Shown here: in pieces, positions 18,674 to 27,966 of the stretch
Layout: every line of letters starts with the position of its first letter
Position numbering within the stretch: the first letter of the stretch is position 1
DNA from: Clostridia bacterium
GTDB taxonomy: Bacteria > Bacillota > Clostridia > UMGS1810
DNA length: 64,000 nt
Reading direction: 5' to 3'
NCBI GenBank assembly: GCA_017481205.1
Contig: JAFUPN010000003.1
Span: 1 to 64,000 of the forward strand
The notes under the pieces: model-generated
Database searches by the model: none
Told to the model about the DNA's origin: nothing
Seen by the model: the letters and a program-made list of their open reading frames with translations, nothing else
Program-made: the position numbers and the translations under genes

Positions 18674-21600
18674 ATGACAAAGAGAATAATTTCAGTCCTA
18701 CTTAGTATTCTAATGATATTAAGCTCAATGTCACTCCCGGCATTTGCCGCAACTGAGCCTGCAATCAGCTTTGGCGATGCAGTTATCAGCGGTGACGAGG
18801 TAAAGGTTCCGGTTAAACTTAATGCTTTGCCCGATACCTGGACCGATCTTTCGGCATTTACCATGGAGTATACATACAGCACAGATAAGCTGGTGTATTC
18901 AGACACAGAGAGCGCAGCTCTCACTATTGAAGGTGGAAATAAAACCGACGGTAAGGTTTTATGGATGAGCGGTGATTCAACCGTTACTGCCGTAAACGAT
19001 ACCGTGCTTTTCTATCTTGTATTTACAAAGGCAGCAGGTGCATCAGGAGAAGCATCAGTTAATGCCGGTTTTTGTGAGATTGCCACTGTAGGCAAATCAC
19101 AGCAAATTTCCGGTGCTGATACCACCTTTGCACTTGATGGTGTAGCAAAGGTGTCAATGGGCGAGGCTGCAGTAAACGGCAGAGAGGTAAAGATTCCTGT
19201 AATGCTTGACAAGCTTCCTGCAGATATAAGCAATATCGCAGCTGCTACAATTGAGTACAGCTATGACAGCGCAGTGCTTGCTTATAAAGGTACAGAGGCA
19301 GGCTTGCTTGATGTTGCTACCGTAACAGAAGCAGGCAAGGCATACTGGACAGCTAAAACCGGAGCAGAAGTAACGGGTGAAGATGTAACACTGTTTACTC
19401 TGATATTTGAAGTCGCAGAGGGTCTTGCAGATGTGGAAACAGAAGTTAAGATAACCTTTGCAGAGCTTGGTGACGATACCCCTGAGGTTTCTAAGCTGGT
19501 AGCTATCGGCGACGGTGCAAAGTTCAGCATTACCACAGTAACTCCCGACGCAGATGCCGTTGTATCTCTTAAAGGAGCAGCAAATGGCAGAGAAGTAAAG
19601 GTTTCTGTAATGCTTGACAAGCTCCCTGCAGATATCAGCAATATCGCAGCGGTAACAATTGAGTATACATATGATGATGCAATACTTACCTACAAGGGAA
19701 CCGAAGCAGGTATTGTGGATGCATCAACCACATCCGAAGCAGGTAAGGTATATTACACAAATTCAACCGGTACAACTGTAGCTGAAAACAATGTTACACT
19801 GGTAACACTTGTATTTGAAGCGGCAGAAGGTCTTACAAATGTTGAAACAGAAGTGAAGATAGACTTTGTTGAGCTTGGCGACGATACACCGAATGCGTCA
19901 AAGAAGGTAACAATCGGCGATAGTGCAAAGCTTACTCTTACCACAGAGGCAGCACCTGCAGAAGATTCTGTTGTATCAATGGGTGAAGCCGCAGTAAACG
20001 GAAGAGAAGTAAAGATTCCTGTAAAGCTCGACAAGCTCCCTGCAGATATCAACAATATCGCAGCAGCAACAATTGAGTATACATATGATGATGCAGTACT
20101 CACCTACAAGGGCTCCGAAGCAGGCTTGCTTGATGTTGCTACCGTAACAGAAGCAGGCAAGGCATACTGGACAGCTAAAACCGGAGCAGAAGTAACAGGT
20201 GAAGATGTAACCCTATTTACTCTGGTATTTGAAGCAGCAGAAGGTCTTACAGATGAAGAAACAGAAGTAACAATAACCTTTGCAGAGCTTGGTGACGATA
20301 CACCTAAGGTATCAAAGAAGGTAACAATCGGTGACAGTGCAAAGCTTACTCTTACCACAGAGTCAGCACCTGCAGAAGATTCAGTTGTATCAATGGGTGA
20401 AGCTGCAGTAAGCGGCAGAGAAGTAAAGATTCCTGTAAAGCTCGACAAGCTCCCTGCAGATATCAACAATATCGCAGCAGTAACAATTGAGTATACATAT
20501 GAAGATGCAGTACTTACCTACAAGGGAACCGAAGCAGGTATTGTAGATGCATCAACCACATCCGAAGCAGGTAAGGTATATTACACAAACTCAACCGGTA
20601 CAACTGTAGCTGAAAACAATGTTACACTGGTAACACTTGTATTTGAAGCGGCAGAAGGTCTTACAAATGTTGAAACAGAAGTTAAGATAACCTTTGCAGA
20701 GCTTGGTGACGATACGCCGGATAGTTCAGACAAGGTAATAATCGGCGACAGTGCAAAGCTTACTCTTACCACAGAAGTAGCACCCGGACCCGGAGACCCT
20801 GTTCTTGAAACAATTGAAGCAACACCCGAGACCTTGGAAATTCCTCTTGCAAATCAGGAAAGCAAGGATGCAATCAAAGCATATGTAGAAGGTAATATTA
20901 CCGTAACAGGAAAATATGATGACAATCAGTACAGACCTGTAAACGGTTATACAGTAGCAATTTCCGATGATGAGACAATAGCTACAATTACATATCAGGG
21001 CAAGACTGATACAATCGCTCTTACTAAGGAAGTCAAAGAGCTTGGTGCTATCACAGTAACACCGGATACTCTTGATATTCTCCCCGATGACCAGGAAACT
21101 GTTGATTCTGTAAAGGCAGTTGTAGAAAAGGCAATTGCAGACGGCGATATCAAGATTGAAGCAACCTATACAAACTCAGCTGATGTTGATGAAATCACAT
21201 CCGGCTACACAGTAGAGGTTTCTGCGGATAAGACAAAAGCGACAATCAAGTATGAAGGCAAGGAAGATACCGTTGACCTTAATCTTGTTGCTAAAGAAAC
21301 AAAAGAAATTAAAGTAACACCGGCAATTCTTGATATTCTCCCCGATGATCAGGAAACTGTTGATTCTGTAAAGGCAGTTGTAGAAAAGGCAATTGCAGAC
21401 GGCGATATCAAGATTGAAGCAACCTATACAAACTCAGCTGATGTTGATGAAATCACATTCGGCTATACAGTAGAGGTTTCTGCAGATAAAGAAAAAGCAA
21501 CAGTAACCTATGATGGAAAAACTGCTGAAATAGACCTTAACCTTGTTGCAAAGGAACTTAAGGAAATTGTGGCAGCACCTGCAGCTATGGAAATTGCCAT

Positions 21601-23209
21601 CGCAGATCAAGAATCAGTTGATACTGTAAAGGCAGCTGTAGAAAAGGCAATTGCAGACGGCAGCATTAAGCTTACCGCAACTTATACAAACTCAGTGGAT
21701 GTTGATGAAATTACTGCAGACTATACAGTATCAATTTCTGACGACGGCACAAAGGCAACCGTCACATACAGTGGCAAAACTGCAGATATCGCACTTACAT
21801 ATGAGCAGAAGATTCTCAGCGGAATCACCGCAGCTCCCGAAGCACTTAATGTACCTCTCGCAGAGCAGGGCGATATAGCTGCATTTGTTAAGGTAAATAC
21901 TACAGTAACAGCAAGCTATGAAAATGCTGATGACGAAGTAATCGCTCCGGCTGATTACGAAGTAGCTGTATCCGATGACAACACAAAGGCAACAATCACC
22001 TATGGCGACAAGACTGCTGAGGTTGCGCTTACACTTGATACAGAAGCAAAGGCTGTTACAGCAATTGCAGTAACTCCCGAGGAAATCTCTGTTCCCTATG
22101 AAAACCAGGGTTCAGCAGATGATATCAAGGCATATGTTGAAAGTGCTATCGAAGCTGTAACCGCTACATACGAAGACGGTTCCTCAATTAATGTGGCAAG
22201 CTACGAGGTGTCAATCAGTGAGGATGGTACAAAGGCAACTGTTACATACGAAGATGTAAGTGCAGAAATCGCTCTTACCATGGAGCCCGCTCCGGTAGTT
22301 GTTGAATCTATCGAAACAAATACAACAAGAGTTTCTATTGACTATGATATATGGTCAGATATGACTGCAGAAGAGATTGCAGAATATATCAGAAATCTCA
22401 CTAACTTCAGAATATATGCAAATATGAGTGATGATACACAGGAAGACATCACAGATGTTGCAGATATTGTAGTTGATATTGACGATGAAGTGGCTACTAT
22501 TTCTTACGAAGGTCATGATATAGAGCTTGAACTTAATCTCAGATCCAAGCCTTCATCAGGCGGTGGCACAGGCGGAAAGGGTTCTTACGGATATAAGGAT
22601 ATAATTACTCCTATAGTTCCCGGCGAAATCGTAACACCTGAGGACGATAGTATGTTTGATGATATCGAGTCCGACCACTATGCATACGAAGCAATCAAGA
22701 CTCTTCGTGAAAGAGGCTTTATCTCCGGTGACGGTACAAACAAGGTATACCCCAATATCGGTATAACAAGAGAAGAAACCTCTAAGGTTGCAATAGCAAT
22801 CAATAATATTGATGTTGAAAAAGGTCTCCCTATCAACTATACTGATGCTGACCAGGTATCCGATTGGGCTGTTGACTATGTAGGCACAGCAATTGACAAG
22901 GGTATCATGATTGGTTACGGTGACGGAACACTCAGACCTCTCAACACCGTAACAAGAGGCGAAATGGTAGCAATCATTATCAGATCTCTCGGAGTTCAGA
23001 CGGATAATACTGCAACCAACTTCAGCGACGTTCCGGCAGAGCTCTGGAGTGCAAAATATATCAGTGCTGCAAGTCAGCTTGGATTTGTCAATGGATACGA
23101 AGACGGTACATTCAAACCTGACCAGTACATCACAAGAGCAGAAGCATTTATGATTTATTACAGAGTTCTTCAGTTCAGAGATGCACTTACAGCAGCTGCA
23201 ATCGGCTGA
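18674..23209 (+). CDS. Scaffoldin-like surface protein: five cohesin-like modules, seven Ig-like repeats, three SLH domains
   Basis: The start at 18674 follows AGGAGG and opens with a signal peptide (MTKRIISVLLSILMILSSMS, cleavage after PAFA). Of 1511 residues, about 29-160, 160-290, 295-427, 433-563 and 571-703 are five cohesin-like beta-sandwiches (VKIPVKLDKLP, then IEYTYDDAVL, then VTLVTLVFEAAEG). Modules 2/4 and 3/5 are near-identical pairs. About 710-1291 hold seven Ig-like repeats, then a Gly-rich linker, then three SLH domains (about 1326-1509) with ITREE, VTRGE and ITRAEA. By family knowledge cohesins bind dockerins and SLH binds secondary wall polymer, so this is a candidate polyvalent anchoring scaffoldin. 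It could instead be a structural S-layer adhesin whose cohesin-fold modules bind something else. It has its own promoter and terminator. Confidence 0.82.
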   Translation: MTKRIISVLLSILMILSSMSLPAFAATEPAISFGDAVISGDEVKVPVKLNALPDTWTDLSAFTMEYTYSTDKLVYSDTESAALTIEGGNKTDGKVLWMSGDSTVTAVNDTVLFYLVFTKAAGASGEASVNAGFCEIATVGKSQQISGADTTFALDGVAKVSMGEAAVNGREVKIPVMLDKLPADISNIAAATIEYSYDSAVLAYKGTEAGLLDVATVTEAGKAYWTAKTGAEVTGEDVTLFTLIFEVAEGLADVETEVKITFAELGDDTPEVSKLVAIGDGAKFSITTVTPDADAVVSLKGAANGREVKVSVMLDKLPADISNIAAVTIEYTYDDAILTYKGTEAGIVDASTTSEAGKVYYTNSTGTTVAENNVTLVTLVFEAAEGLTNVETEVKIDFVELGDDTPNASKKVTIGDSAKLTLTTEAAPAEDSVVSMGEAAVNGREVKIPVKLDKLPADINNIAAATIEYTYDDAVLTYKGSEAGLLDVATVTEAGKAYWTAKTGAEVTGEDVTLFTLVFEAAEGLTDEETEVTITFAELGDDTPKVSKKVTIGDSAKLTLTTESAPAEDSVVSMGEAAVSGREVKIPVKLDKLPADINNIAAVTIEYTYEDAVLTYKGTEAGIVDASTTSEAGKVYYTNSTGTTVAENNVTLVTLVFEAAEGLTNVETEVKITFAELGDDTPDSSDKVIIGDSAKLTLTTEVAPGPGDPVLETIEATPETLEIPLANQESKDAIKAYVEGNITVTGKYDDNQYRPVNGYTVAISDDETIATITYQGKTDTIALTKEVKELGAITVTPDTLDILPDDQETVDSVKAVVEKAIADGDIKIEATYTNSADVDEITSGYTVEVSADKTKATIKYEGKEDTVDLNLVAKETKEIKVTPAILDILPDDQETVDSVKAVVEKAIADGDIKIEATYTNSADVDEITFGYTVEVSADKEKATVTYDGKTAEIDLNLVAKELKEIVAAPAAMEIAIADQESVDTVKAAVEKAIADGSIKLTATYTNSVDVDEITADYTVSISDDGTKATVTYSGKTADIALTYEQKILSGITAAPEALNVPLAEQGDIAAFVKVNTTVTASYENADDEVIAPADYEVAVSDDNTKATITYGDKTAEVALTLDTEAKAVTAIAVTPEEISVPYENQGSADDIKAYVESAIEAVTATYEDGSSINVASYEVSISEDGTKATVTYEDVSAEIALTMEPAPVVVESIETNTTRVSIDYDIWSDMTAEEIAEYIRNLTNFRIYANMSDDTQEDITDVADIVVDIDDEVATISYEGHDIELELNLRSKPSSGGGTGGKGSYGYKDIITPIVPGEIVTPEDDSMFDDIESDHYAYEAIKTLRERGFISGDGTNKVYPNIGITREETSKVAIAINNIDVEKGLPINYTDADQVSDWAVDYVGTAIDKGIMIGYGDGTLRPLNTVTRGEMVAIIIRSLGVQTDNTATNFSDVPAELWSAKYISAASQLGFVNGYEDGTFKPDQYITRAEAFMIYYRVLQFRDALTAAAIG
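19153..20780 (+). repeat. Duplicated two-module (A-B-A-B) cohesin-like coding repeat
   Basis: Modules 2 and 4 share almost identical sequence around the GLLDVATVTEAGKAYWTAKT block. Modules 3 and 5 share the GIVDASTTSEAGKVYYTNST block. Period about 820 bp. Module 1 is divergent. Confidence 0.85.
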
Positions 23210-23225
23210 TACAAAATAACAGCTT

Positions 23226-23260
23226 AAATTAAGTCGGGGCATATGCTCCGACTTAATTTT
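23226..23260 (+). terminator. Terminator of the scaffoldin-like gene
   Basis: AAATTAAGTCGG pairs with CCGACTTAATTT and runs into TTTT. Confidence 0.85.
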
Positions 23261-23321
23261 CCCATATGATTAATATTAGATTAAATTTGTGTGACAAAAT
23301 ATTGGTTTTTACAATAATATA

Positions 23322-23350
23322 TTGACGAAATTTTATTTTAATGTTAGTAT
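23322..23350 (+). promoter_or_regulatory. Promoter of the large SLH protein gene
   Basis: TTGACG (23322-23327), 17 bases, TAGTAT (23345-23350). It leaves a leader of roughly 110 bases before the start codon. Confidence 0.55.
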
Positions 23351-23465
23351 ATAAAGTGTATAAATGACATGACTTTGAGTTGTTTTCCTTAAAGCCTGTG
23401 TCCACCACGTTTGTTCTGACATAATGCGGGATAAACAAAAAAATATTTTATACGGAGGTATGAAG

Positions 23466-26333
23466 ATGAAAACATTAAGAAAAGCAATTTCATTGACATT
23501 GATGCTGGCTCTCGTTCTCACTTCTGTGCTGACAACTTCTGTTTTTGCAGCAACGACTTTCACTGATGTTGACGAAACCACACAGTTCAATGAAGCAATT
23601 TACGAGCTTGTTGATGATGGAGTTATCAACGGTTATGAAGACGGAACTTTTAAGCCCGAAGGCACAATTACCAGAGCAGAATTTGCAAAGGTAATAGGTG
23701 TTGCTATAGCAGGAAGCACAGCAATGTGGGATGCAAAAGAAATTAAGTTTGGTGACATGAGCGGTCACTGGGCTATTCCTTATGTTGCATATGCTTCAAA
23801 CGCAGGTATTATCAACGGTTATGAAGACAACACATTCAGACCCGACCAGCCTGTTACATATGCGGAAGCGGTTAAGATGATTGTTTGTGCATTGGGATAC
23901 GGACCTGTTGTTGATACAACTCTCAATCCCTGGTATACAGGTTACATTACAGTAGGTAACCAGATTGGTCTTACCAAAAATGCTGCTACACTGGCTGATA
24001 ATGGTGCATACAGAGGTCTTGTAGCTCAGCTTATTAGCAATATGAAGAATTGTAAGAGACTTGTACAGACCGGTACAGATGCAAGCGGCAAGCCTACTTT
24101 CTCCACATCAGACAAGGATATTATCAACAGTGATGAAGAGTACGAAGAAGAGGGTGTTGTTATCGGTGTTTATGATAACACACTCAGAGGCAGCGAAATT
24201 TCTCTTACAAAGAGCCAGATTAACATTGATGGCGAAACCTATACTCTTTCTGACGACCTCAAGAACAGAGACAATCTTGCAGAATTCCTTGGTAAGCGTG
24301 TAGATTTTGTTTATGAAGGCTCAAGCAAATATACTGTTACCAGCATTAAAATTGCGGGAACAAATGATGTTGAAGAGATTTCTGTAGATCAGTTTGACTC
24401 CATTTCCGGAAATGAGATTTATTACTATGAGAATCCCGATAAGGATACAAAGACTAAATCCCTTAAGCTTGATGATGACATCTACATTGTATACAACGGA
24501 TTCGGTGTACCTTCCGATGATATTACAGACGAATTTATCGAGGAAGCTTTCAATATCGAAACAGGTATTATTACATTCTATAACAACGATAGCGATAGCT
24601 ATATGGATGTAGCTTTCATTGAAAACTACAAGACATATTTCCTTAACTCAACACCTACTAAAAATAACGGTGTTTATACAATTATCGACAAAAATAATTT
24701 TGAAGGTCAGATAAAGGTTGATGAGGACGATGCATCTGTTTACAGAGTAACAACAGCAGGCGGCACTCCCAGTGCAGGCTCCATGACAAACCTCACAAGC
24801 AAATCTGTTGTATCTATCGCAACACCTCTCAACAGAACATCCGGTACAACCATCATGGTTTCTAGTGCAACTGTTTCCGGTTCCATAGCTTCTATGGACA
24901 GCGATTATGAAGAAATAGAGATTTCTTCAAAGACCTACAAGGTTGCTCCTTATTTCAGAAGACTTCTTGAAAAAGATGCTGCAACCTACGGATTTGATGT
25001 TGGTTCAAATGTTAAGCTCTATCTTGACTATCTCGGAAGAATTGTTTCTTCGGAAATCAGTGTATCATCCGATCCATACGGATATCTTCTTGATTATGCT
25101 GTAATAGGTGATTCGTTTGATGGAGATGTTCACCTTAAGATATATACAGATAGTAGAAAATGGGTAGAGTATCCTTTGAGAGACACCGTTAGAATAAATG
25201 GCGAGTCTTTTGACCAGAGTGATGTTCCTGATGAATTGAAAAAATCAGCGGCACGTATTAATTTGAGTAAGAGAGAAAGCTTTATTGAGAATGCAGATGT
25301 TGCTCAGCTTATTAAATTCAAAACAGCAACTTCTGATGGAAAAACAGTTATTTCTGAAATTTCAACAATAGGTGCTGTTGAGGGCGAGGGAGAAATAACC
25401 AAAGAGACAGATACTGATTGTGCTACAACACTCAAATATAATAAAACAGGTAATAACTTTGTTGATGCTTCAGGTGACACTGTGTTCAGTATGAAATCAT
25501 CTACAATAATATTCTCGGTACCAAAGGATAGAGATGCAGGCGATAAGGAATATAATAAATTATCTTCTTCTTCAGCATTCTCTGACGGTGATGAAGTTTT
25601 TGTAGAAGCATATAACTTTAGCGAAAACAGCAAAGTTGCTGAGGTGGTAGTATATTATCCTACCGGTAAGGTTGGAGGCAACATTCAGGCTAATACAGAA
25701 ACAAGGATTATTATCAATAAAAGAACTTCAACCAGCAAGGGTTATGATGGATTTGAATTTACACTTTTGACCATGGGCAAGAATGATATCGACAATGATG
25801 CTATTATTCTCTATACATCTGATGATTATACATCTGAACAGAATGAAGAGATTAATAATCTTAAAGTCGGTGATCTTATCAAATGTGCAGTAACTGACGA
25901 TGTTATTGATAATTTCAAAGCTATTTATACTGACGGAGAGCTTGTCAATGCTACCGACAACTATCTGGCAGAAACATGGAACCGCAACACTGAATATTAT
26001 CAGGTAATGGTGGGAACCATCACTGAGAAGTATTTTGAGGATGATGGTGCCGGCAATGTAACAATAGCTCCTAATTTTGCAGTAGAAGGTGAAGATGGTA
26101 CATATACTATTGATAAGTCTTCTTCTAAAACCTTCAGTGTAGGCTCAAGTGCATCTTATTATAAATTGGATAAGAATAGCAGAACCGGTAATAATGAGGT
26201 TGCTATTTCCAGCTATGCTGAGCTCCGTTCTCCTGCTGAAAATGGTAATGAAGGCGCATCACAAGTTATTATTGTTGCTTATGACAGCAAGGTAAAAGCT
26301 ATATACATTATTGGTCCTGAAGTAGCTGAATAA
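23466..26333 (+). CDS. Large SLH-domain surface (S-layer-type) protein
   Basis: The ATG at 23466 has GGAGG 7 bases upstream and begins a classic signal peptide (MKTLRKAISLTLMLALVLTS, cleavage after SVFA); two earlier in-frame ATGs lack suitable spacing. The 955-residue protein carries SLH domains at its N-terminus (about 28-84 with YEDGTFKPEGTITRAEFAKV; about 95-150 with HWAIPYVAYASNAGIINGYE; a weaker third to about 190). The remaining 750 residues are beta-rich, Asp/Ser/Thr-rich and unrecognised. N-terminal SLH plus a long variable region and a strong individual transcription unit fit a main S-layer protein. No catalytic motif was seen. Confidence 0.8.
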   Translation: MKTLRKAISLTLMLALVLTSVLTTSVFAATTFTDVDETTQFNEAIYELVDDGVINGYEDGTFKPEGTITRAEFAKVIGVAIAGSTAMWDAKEIKFGDMSGHWAIPYVAYASNAGIINGYEDNTFRPDQPVTYAEAVKMIVCALGYGPVVDTTLNPWYTGYITVGNQIGLTKNAATLADNGAYRGLVAQLISNMKNCKRLVQTGTDASGKPTFSTSDKDIINSDEEYEEEGVVIGVYDNTLRGSEISLTKSQINIDGETYTLSDDLKNRDNLAEFLGKRVDFVYEGSSKYTVTSIKIAGTNDVEEISVDQFDSISGNEIYYYENPDKDTKTKSLKLDDDIYIVYNGFGVPSDDITDEFIEEAFNIETGIITFYNNDSDSYMDVAFIENYKTYFLNSTPTKNNGVYTIIDKNNFEGQIKVDEDDASVYRVTTAGGTPSAGSMTNLTSKSVVSIATPLNRTSGTTIMVSSATVSGSIASMDSDYEEIEISSKTYKVAPYFRRLLEKDAATYGFDVGSNVKLYLDYLGRIVSSEISVSSDPYGYLLDYAVIGDSFDGDVHLKIYTDSRKWVEYPLRDTVRINGESFDQSDVPDELKKSAARINLSKRESFIENADVAQLIKFKTATSDGKTVISEISTIGAVEGEGEITKETDTDCATTLKYNKTGNNFVDASGDTVFSMKSSTIIFSVPKDRDAGDKEYNKLSSSSAFSDGDEVFVEAYNFSENSKVAEVVVYYPTGKVGGNIQANTETRIIINKRTSTSKGYDGFEFTLLTMGKNDIDNDAIILYTSDDYTSEQNEEINNLKVGDLIKCAVTDDVIDNFKAIYTDGELVNATDNYLAETWNRNTEYYQVMVGTITEKYFEDDGAGNVTIAPNFAVEGEDGTYTIDKSSSKTFSVGSSASYYKLDKNSRTGNNEVAISSYAELRSPAENGNEGASQVIIVAYDSKVKAIYIIGPEVAE

Positions 26334-26360
26334 TTAAAATTTAGCAAATTTAATACATGA

Positions 26361-26396
26361 AAAAATCACTCTCCGATTTTCTGGAGGGTGATTTTT
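26361..26396 (+). terminator. Terminator of the SLH protein gene
   Basis: AAATCACTCTCC pairs with GGAGGGTGATTT and ends in a T-run. Confidence 0.85.
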
Positions 26397-26479
26397 GTTT
26401 AGCGGAAATCCGGACAAACCGAAATATATTTTAATATCAATATGTATGCCGGACTATTTTTCTAAACGCAAAATGTCCT

Positions 26480-26500
26480 CACAGGGTTCGAACCCCTTTT
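26480..26500 (-). other. tRNA T-arm-like remnant
   Basis: AGGGTTCGAACCCCTT repeats the T-stem/loop region of the neighbouring tRNA-Asp 45 bases from its 3' end, without a matching acceptor or CCA. It may be a relic of a lost tRNA or of a past integration at the tRNA. Confidence 0.4.
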
Positions 26501-26510
26501 ATCGTATGTA

Positions 26511-26545
26511 AAAAAAATAAGCACCCGGATGGATGCTTATTTTTT
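26511..26545 (-). terminator. Terminator of tRNA-Asp
   Basis: Read on the minus strand, AATAAGCA pairs with TGCTTATT and is followed by a run of T's. Confidence 0.8.
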
Positions 26546-26621
26546 GGCGACGCGGAAGGGGTTCGAACCCTCGACCTCCAGCGTGACAGGCTGGCATTCT
26601 AACCAACTGAACTACCGCGCC
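26545..26621 (-). tRNA. tRNA-Asp (anticodon GTC)
   Basis: The minus strand folds as a full cloverleaf: acceptor GGCGCGG with CCGCGTC (one G-T), anticodon loop CTGTCAC with GTC at 26587-26585, T-loop GGTTCGAACC, and an encoded CCA. It has its own promoter and terminator and is a single-gene unit. Confidence 0.95.
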
Positions 26622-26643
26622 ATTAATTATTTACAACATTGAT

Positions 26644-26672
26644 ATTATATCATGAGTCGATTTGTTTGTCAA
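26644..26672 (-). promoter_or_regulatory. Promoter of tRNA-Asp
   Basis: On the minus strand TTGACA (26672-26667), 17 bases, TATAAT (26649-26644): both hexamers are perfect. Confidence 0.9.
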
Positions 26673-26807
26673 TGGTTTTTAAAAGAAAATTTTCTGCTTT
26701 TGTCGATTATAAAATGTTTTCTTTGTTTATTATTGACCGTGATTTGTAGTATCCAACTAACAGTTGATAAAATTTGTTAAAAGTGTAACAAAATTTTTGC
26801 TTAAAGG

Positions 26808-26836
26808 TTGACTATTATGAGTTTTTGGAATATAAT
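26808..26836 (+). promoter_or_regulatory. Promoter of serC-serA
   Basis: TTGACT (26808-26813), 17 bases, TATAAT (26831-26836). It lies 35 bases before the start codon. Confidence 0.85.
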
Positions 26837-26871
26837 ATACCTAATTATAAATTATTTTAGGAGGAATAATG

Positions 26872-27954
26872 ATGAATAGAGTTTACAATTTTTCAGCAGG
26901 TCCATCTGTGCTCCCTCTTCCCGTACTGGAAAAAGCACAAAAAGAACTTGTTTGCTACGGTGACACCGGGATGTCAGTAATGGAGATGAGCCATCGATCC
27001 TCCGCATATCAGGCAATTATTGATGAATGCGAAGCCCTGCTCAGAGAACTGCTTAATATAAGCGACGATTACAAGGTCCTTTTCCTGCAGGGAGGCGCAT
27101 CCAGTCAGTTTGCAATGGTACCTCTCAATCTTTTTGGCAAGAGCAATAAGGCTGACTATATACAGACAGGTCTTTGGGCTAAAAAAGCGGCAAAGGAAGC
27201 TTCAAGATACGGTGATGTAAAGATTGTTGCATCTTCCGATGACAAGGTGTTTAATTACATTCCTAAGGTAACAAAGGACATGTTTACACCTGATGCTGAT
27301 TATGTTCACATCACACATAACAACACTATTTACGGAACCAGATTTGCCGAAATCCCCGATACAGGGGATGTTCCTCTTGTCGCGGACATGTCTTCGTCAA
27401 TCCTCAGCCAGGAGATTGATGTTAATAAATTCGGTATTATATATGCCGGCGCTCAGAAAAACATGGGACCTGCAGGTCTGACTGTTGTTATTATCAGAAA
27501 TGATCTTATAGGCAAGGCTATGGATATATGCCCCACCATGTTTAACTACGAGACACATTCCGAAAACGGCTCAATGTTTAACACTCCCCCAACATACGCT
27601 ATTTATATCTGCAAGCTGGTTTGTGAGTGGGTTAAGGAAAACGGTGGCATCGCTGCTATGGAAAAGGTTAATAAGGAAAAGGCAGCTTTGCTCTATGATT
27701 ATCTGGACAATTCAGCTATGTTTTCTGCAACTGTTGAAAACAAAGAGGATCGTTCTCTCATGAACATTCCTTTTGTAACAGGCAATGATGAGCTCAATGC
27801 AAAGTTTATAAAAGAAGCAACTGCTGCAGGCTTTGTAAACCTCAAGGGTCACAGAACCGTAGGCGGTATGAGAGCCAGCATTTACAATGCTATGCCTGTT
27901 GAGGGTGTTCAGGCTTTGGTTGACTTTATGAAGAAATTTGAAGCAGAAAACTAA
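26872..27954 (+). CDS. serC: Phosphoserine aminotransferase
   Basis: SerC converts 3-phosphohydroxypyruvate and glutamate to phosphoserine using PLP. The 360-residue protein starts YNFSAGPSVLP, has FLQGGASSQFAMVP for phosphate/PLP binding, and the PLP-lysine in YAGAQKNMGPAG near residue 195. The MGGMRASIYNAMP-type C-terminus is also typical. The second ATG (26872) is preferred because AGGAGG then has a 7-base spacing. It is followed 12 bases later by serA, giving a serine biosynthesis operon. Confidence 0.96.
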   Translation: MNRVYNFSAGPSVLPLPVLEKAQKELVCYGDTGMSVMEMSHRSSAYQAIIDECEALLRELLNISDDYKVLFLQGGASSQFAMVPLNLFGKSNKADYIQTGLWAKKAAKEASRYGDVKIVASSDDKVFNYIPKVTKDMFTPDADYVHITHNNTIYGTRFAEIPDTGDVPLVADMSSSILSQEIDVNKFGIIYAGAQKNMGPAGLTVVIIRNDLIGKAMDICPTMFNYETHSENGSMFNTPPTYAIYICKLVCEWVKENGGIAAMEKVNKEKAALLYDYLDNSAMFSATVENKEDRSLMNIPFVTGNDELNAKFIKEATAAGFVNLKGHRTVGGMRASIYNAMPVEGVQALVDFMKKFEAEN

Positions 27955-27966
27955 GGAGTGATATTG

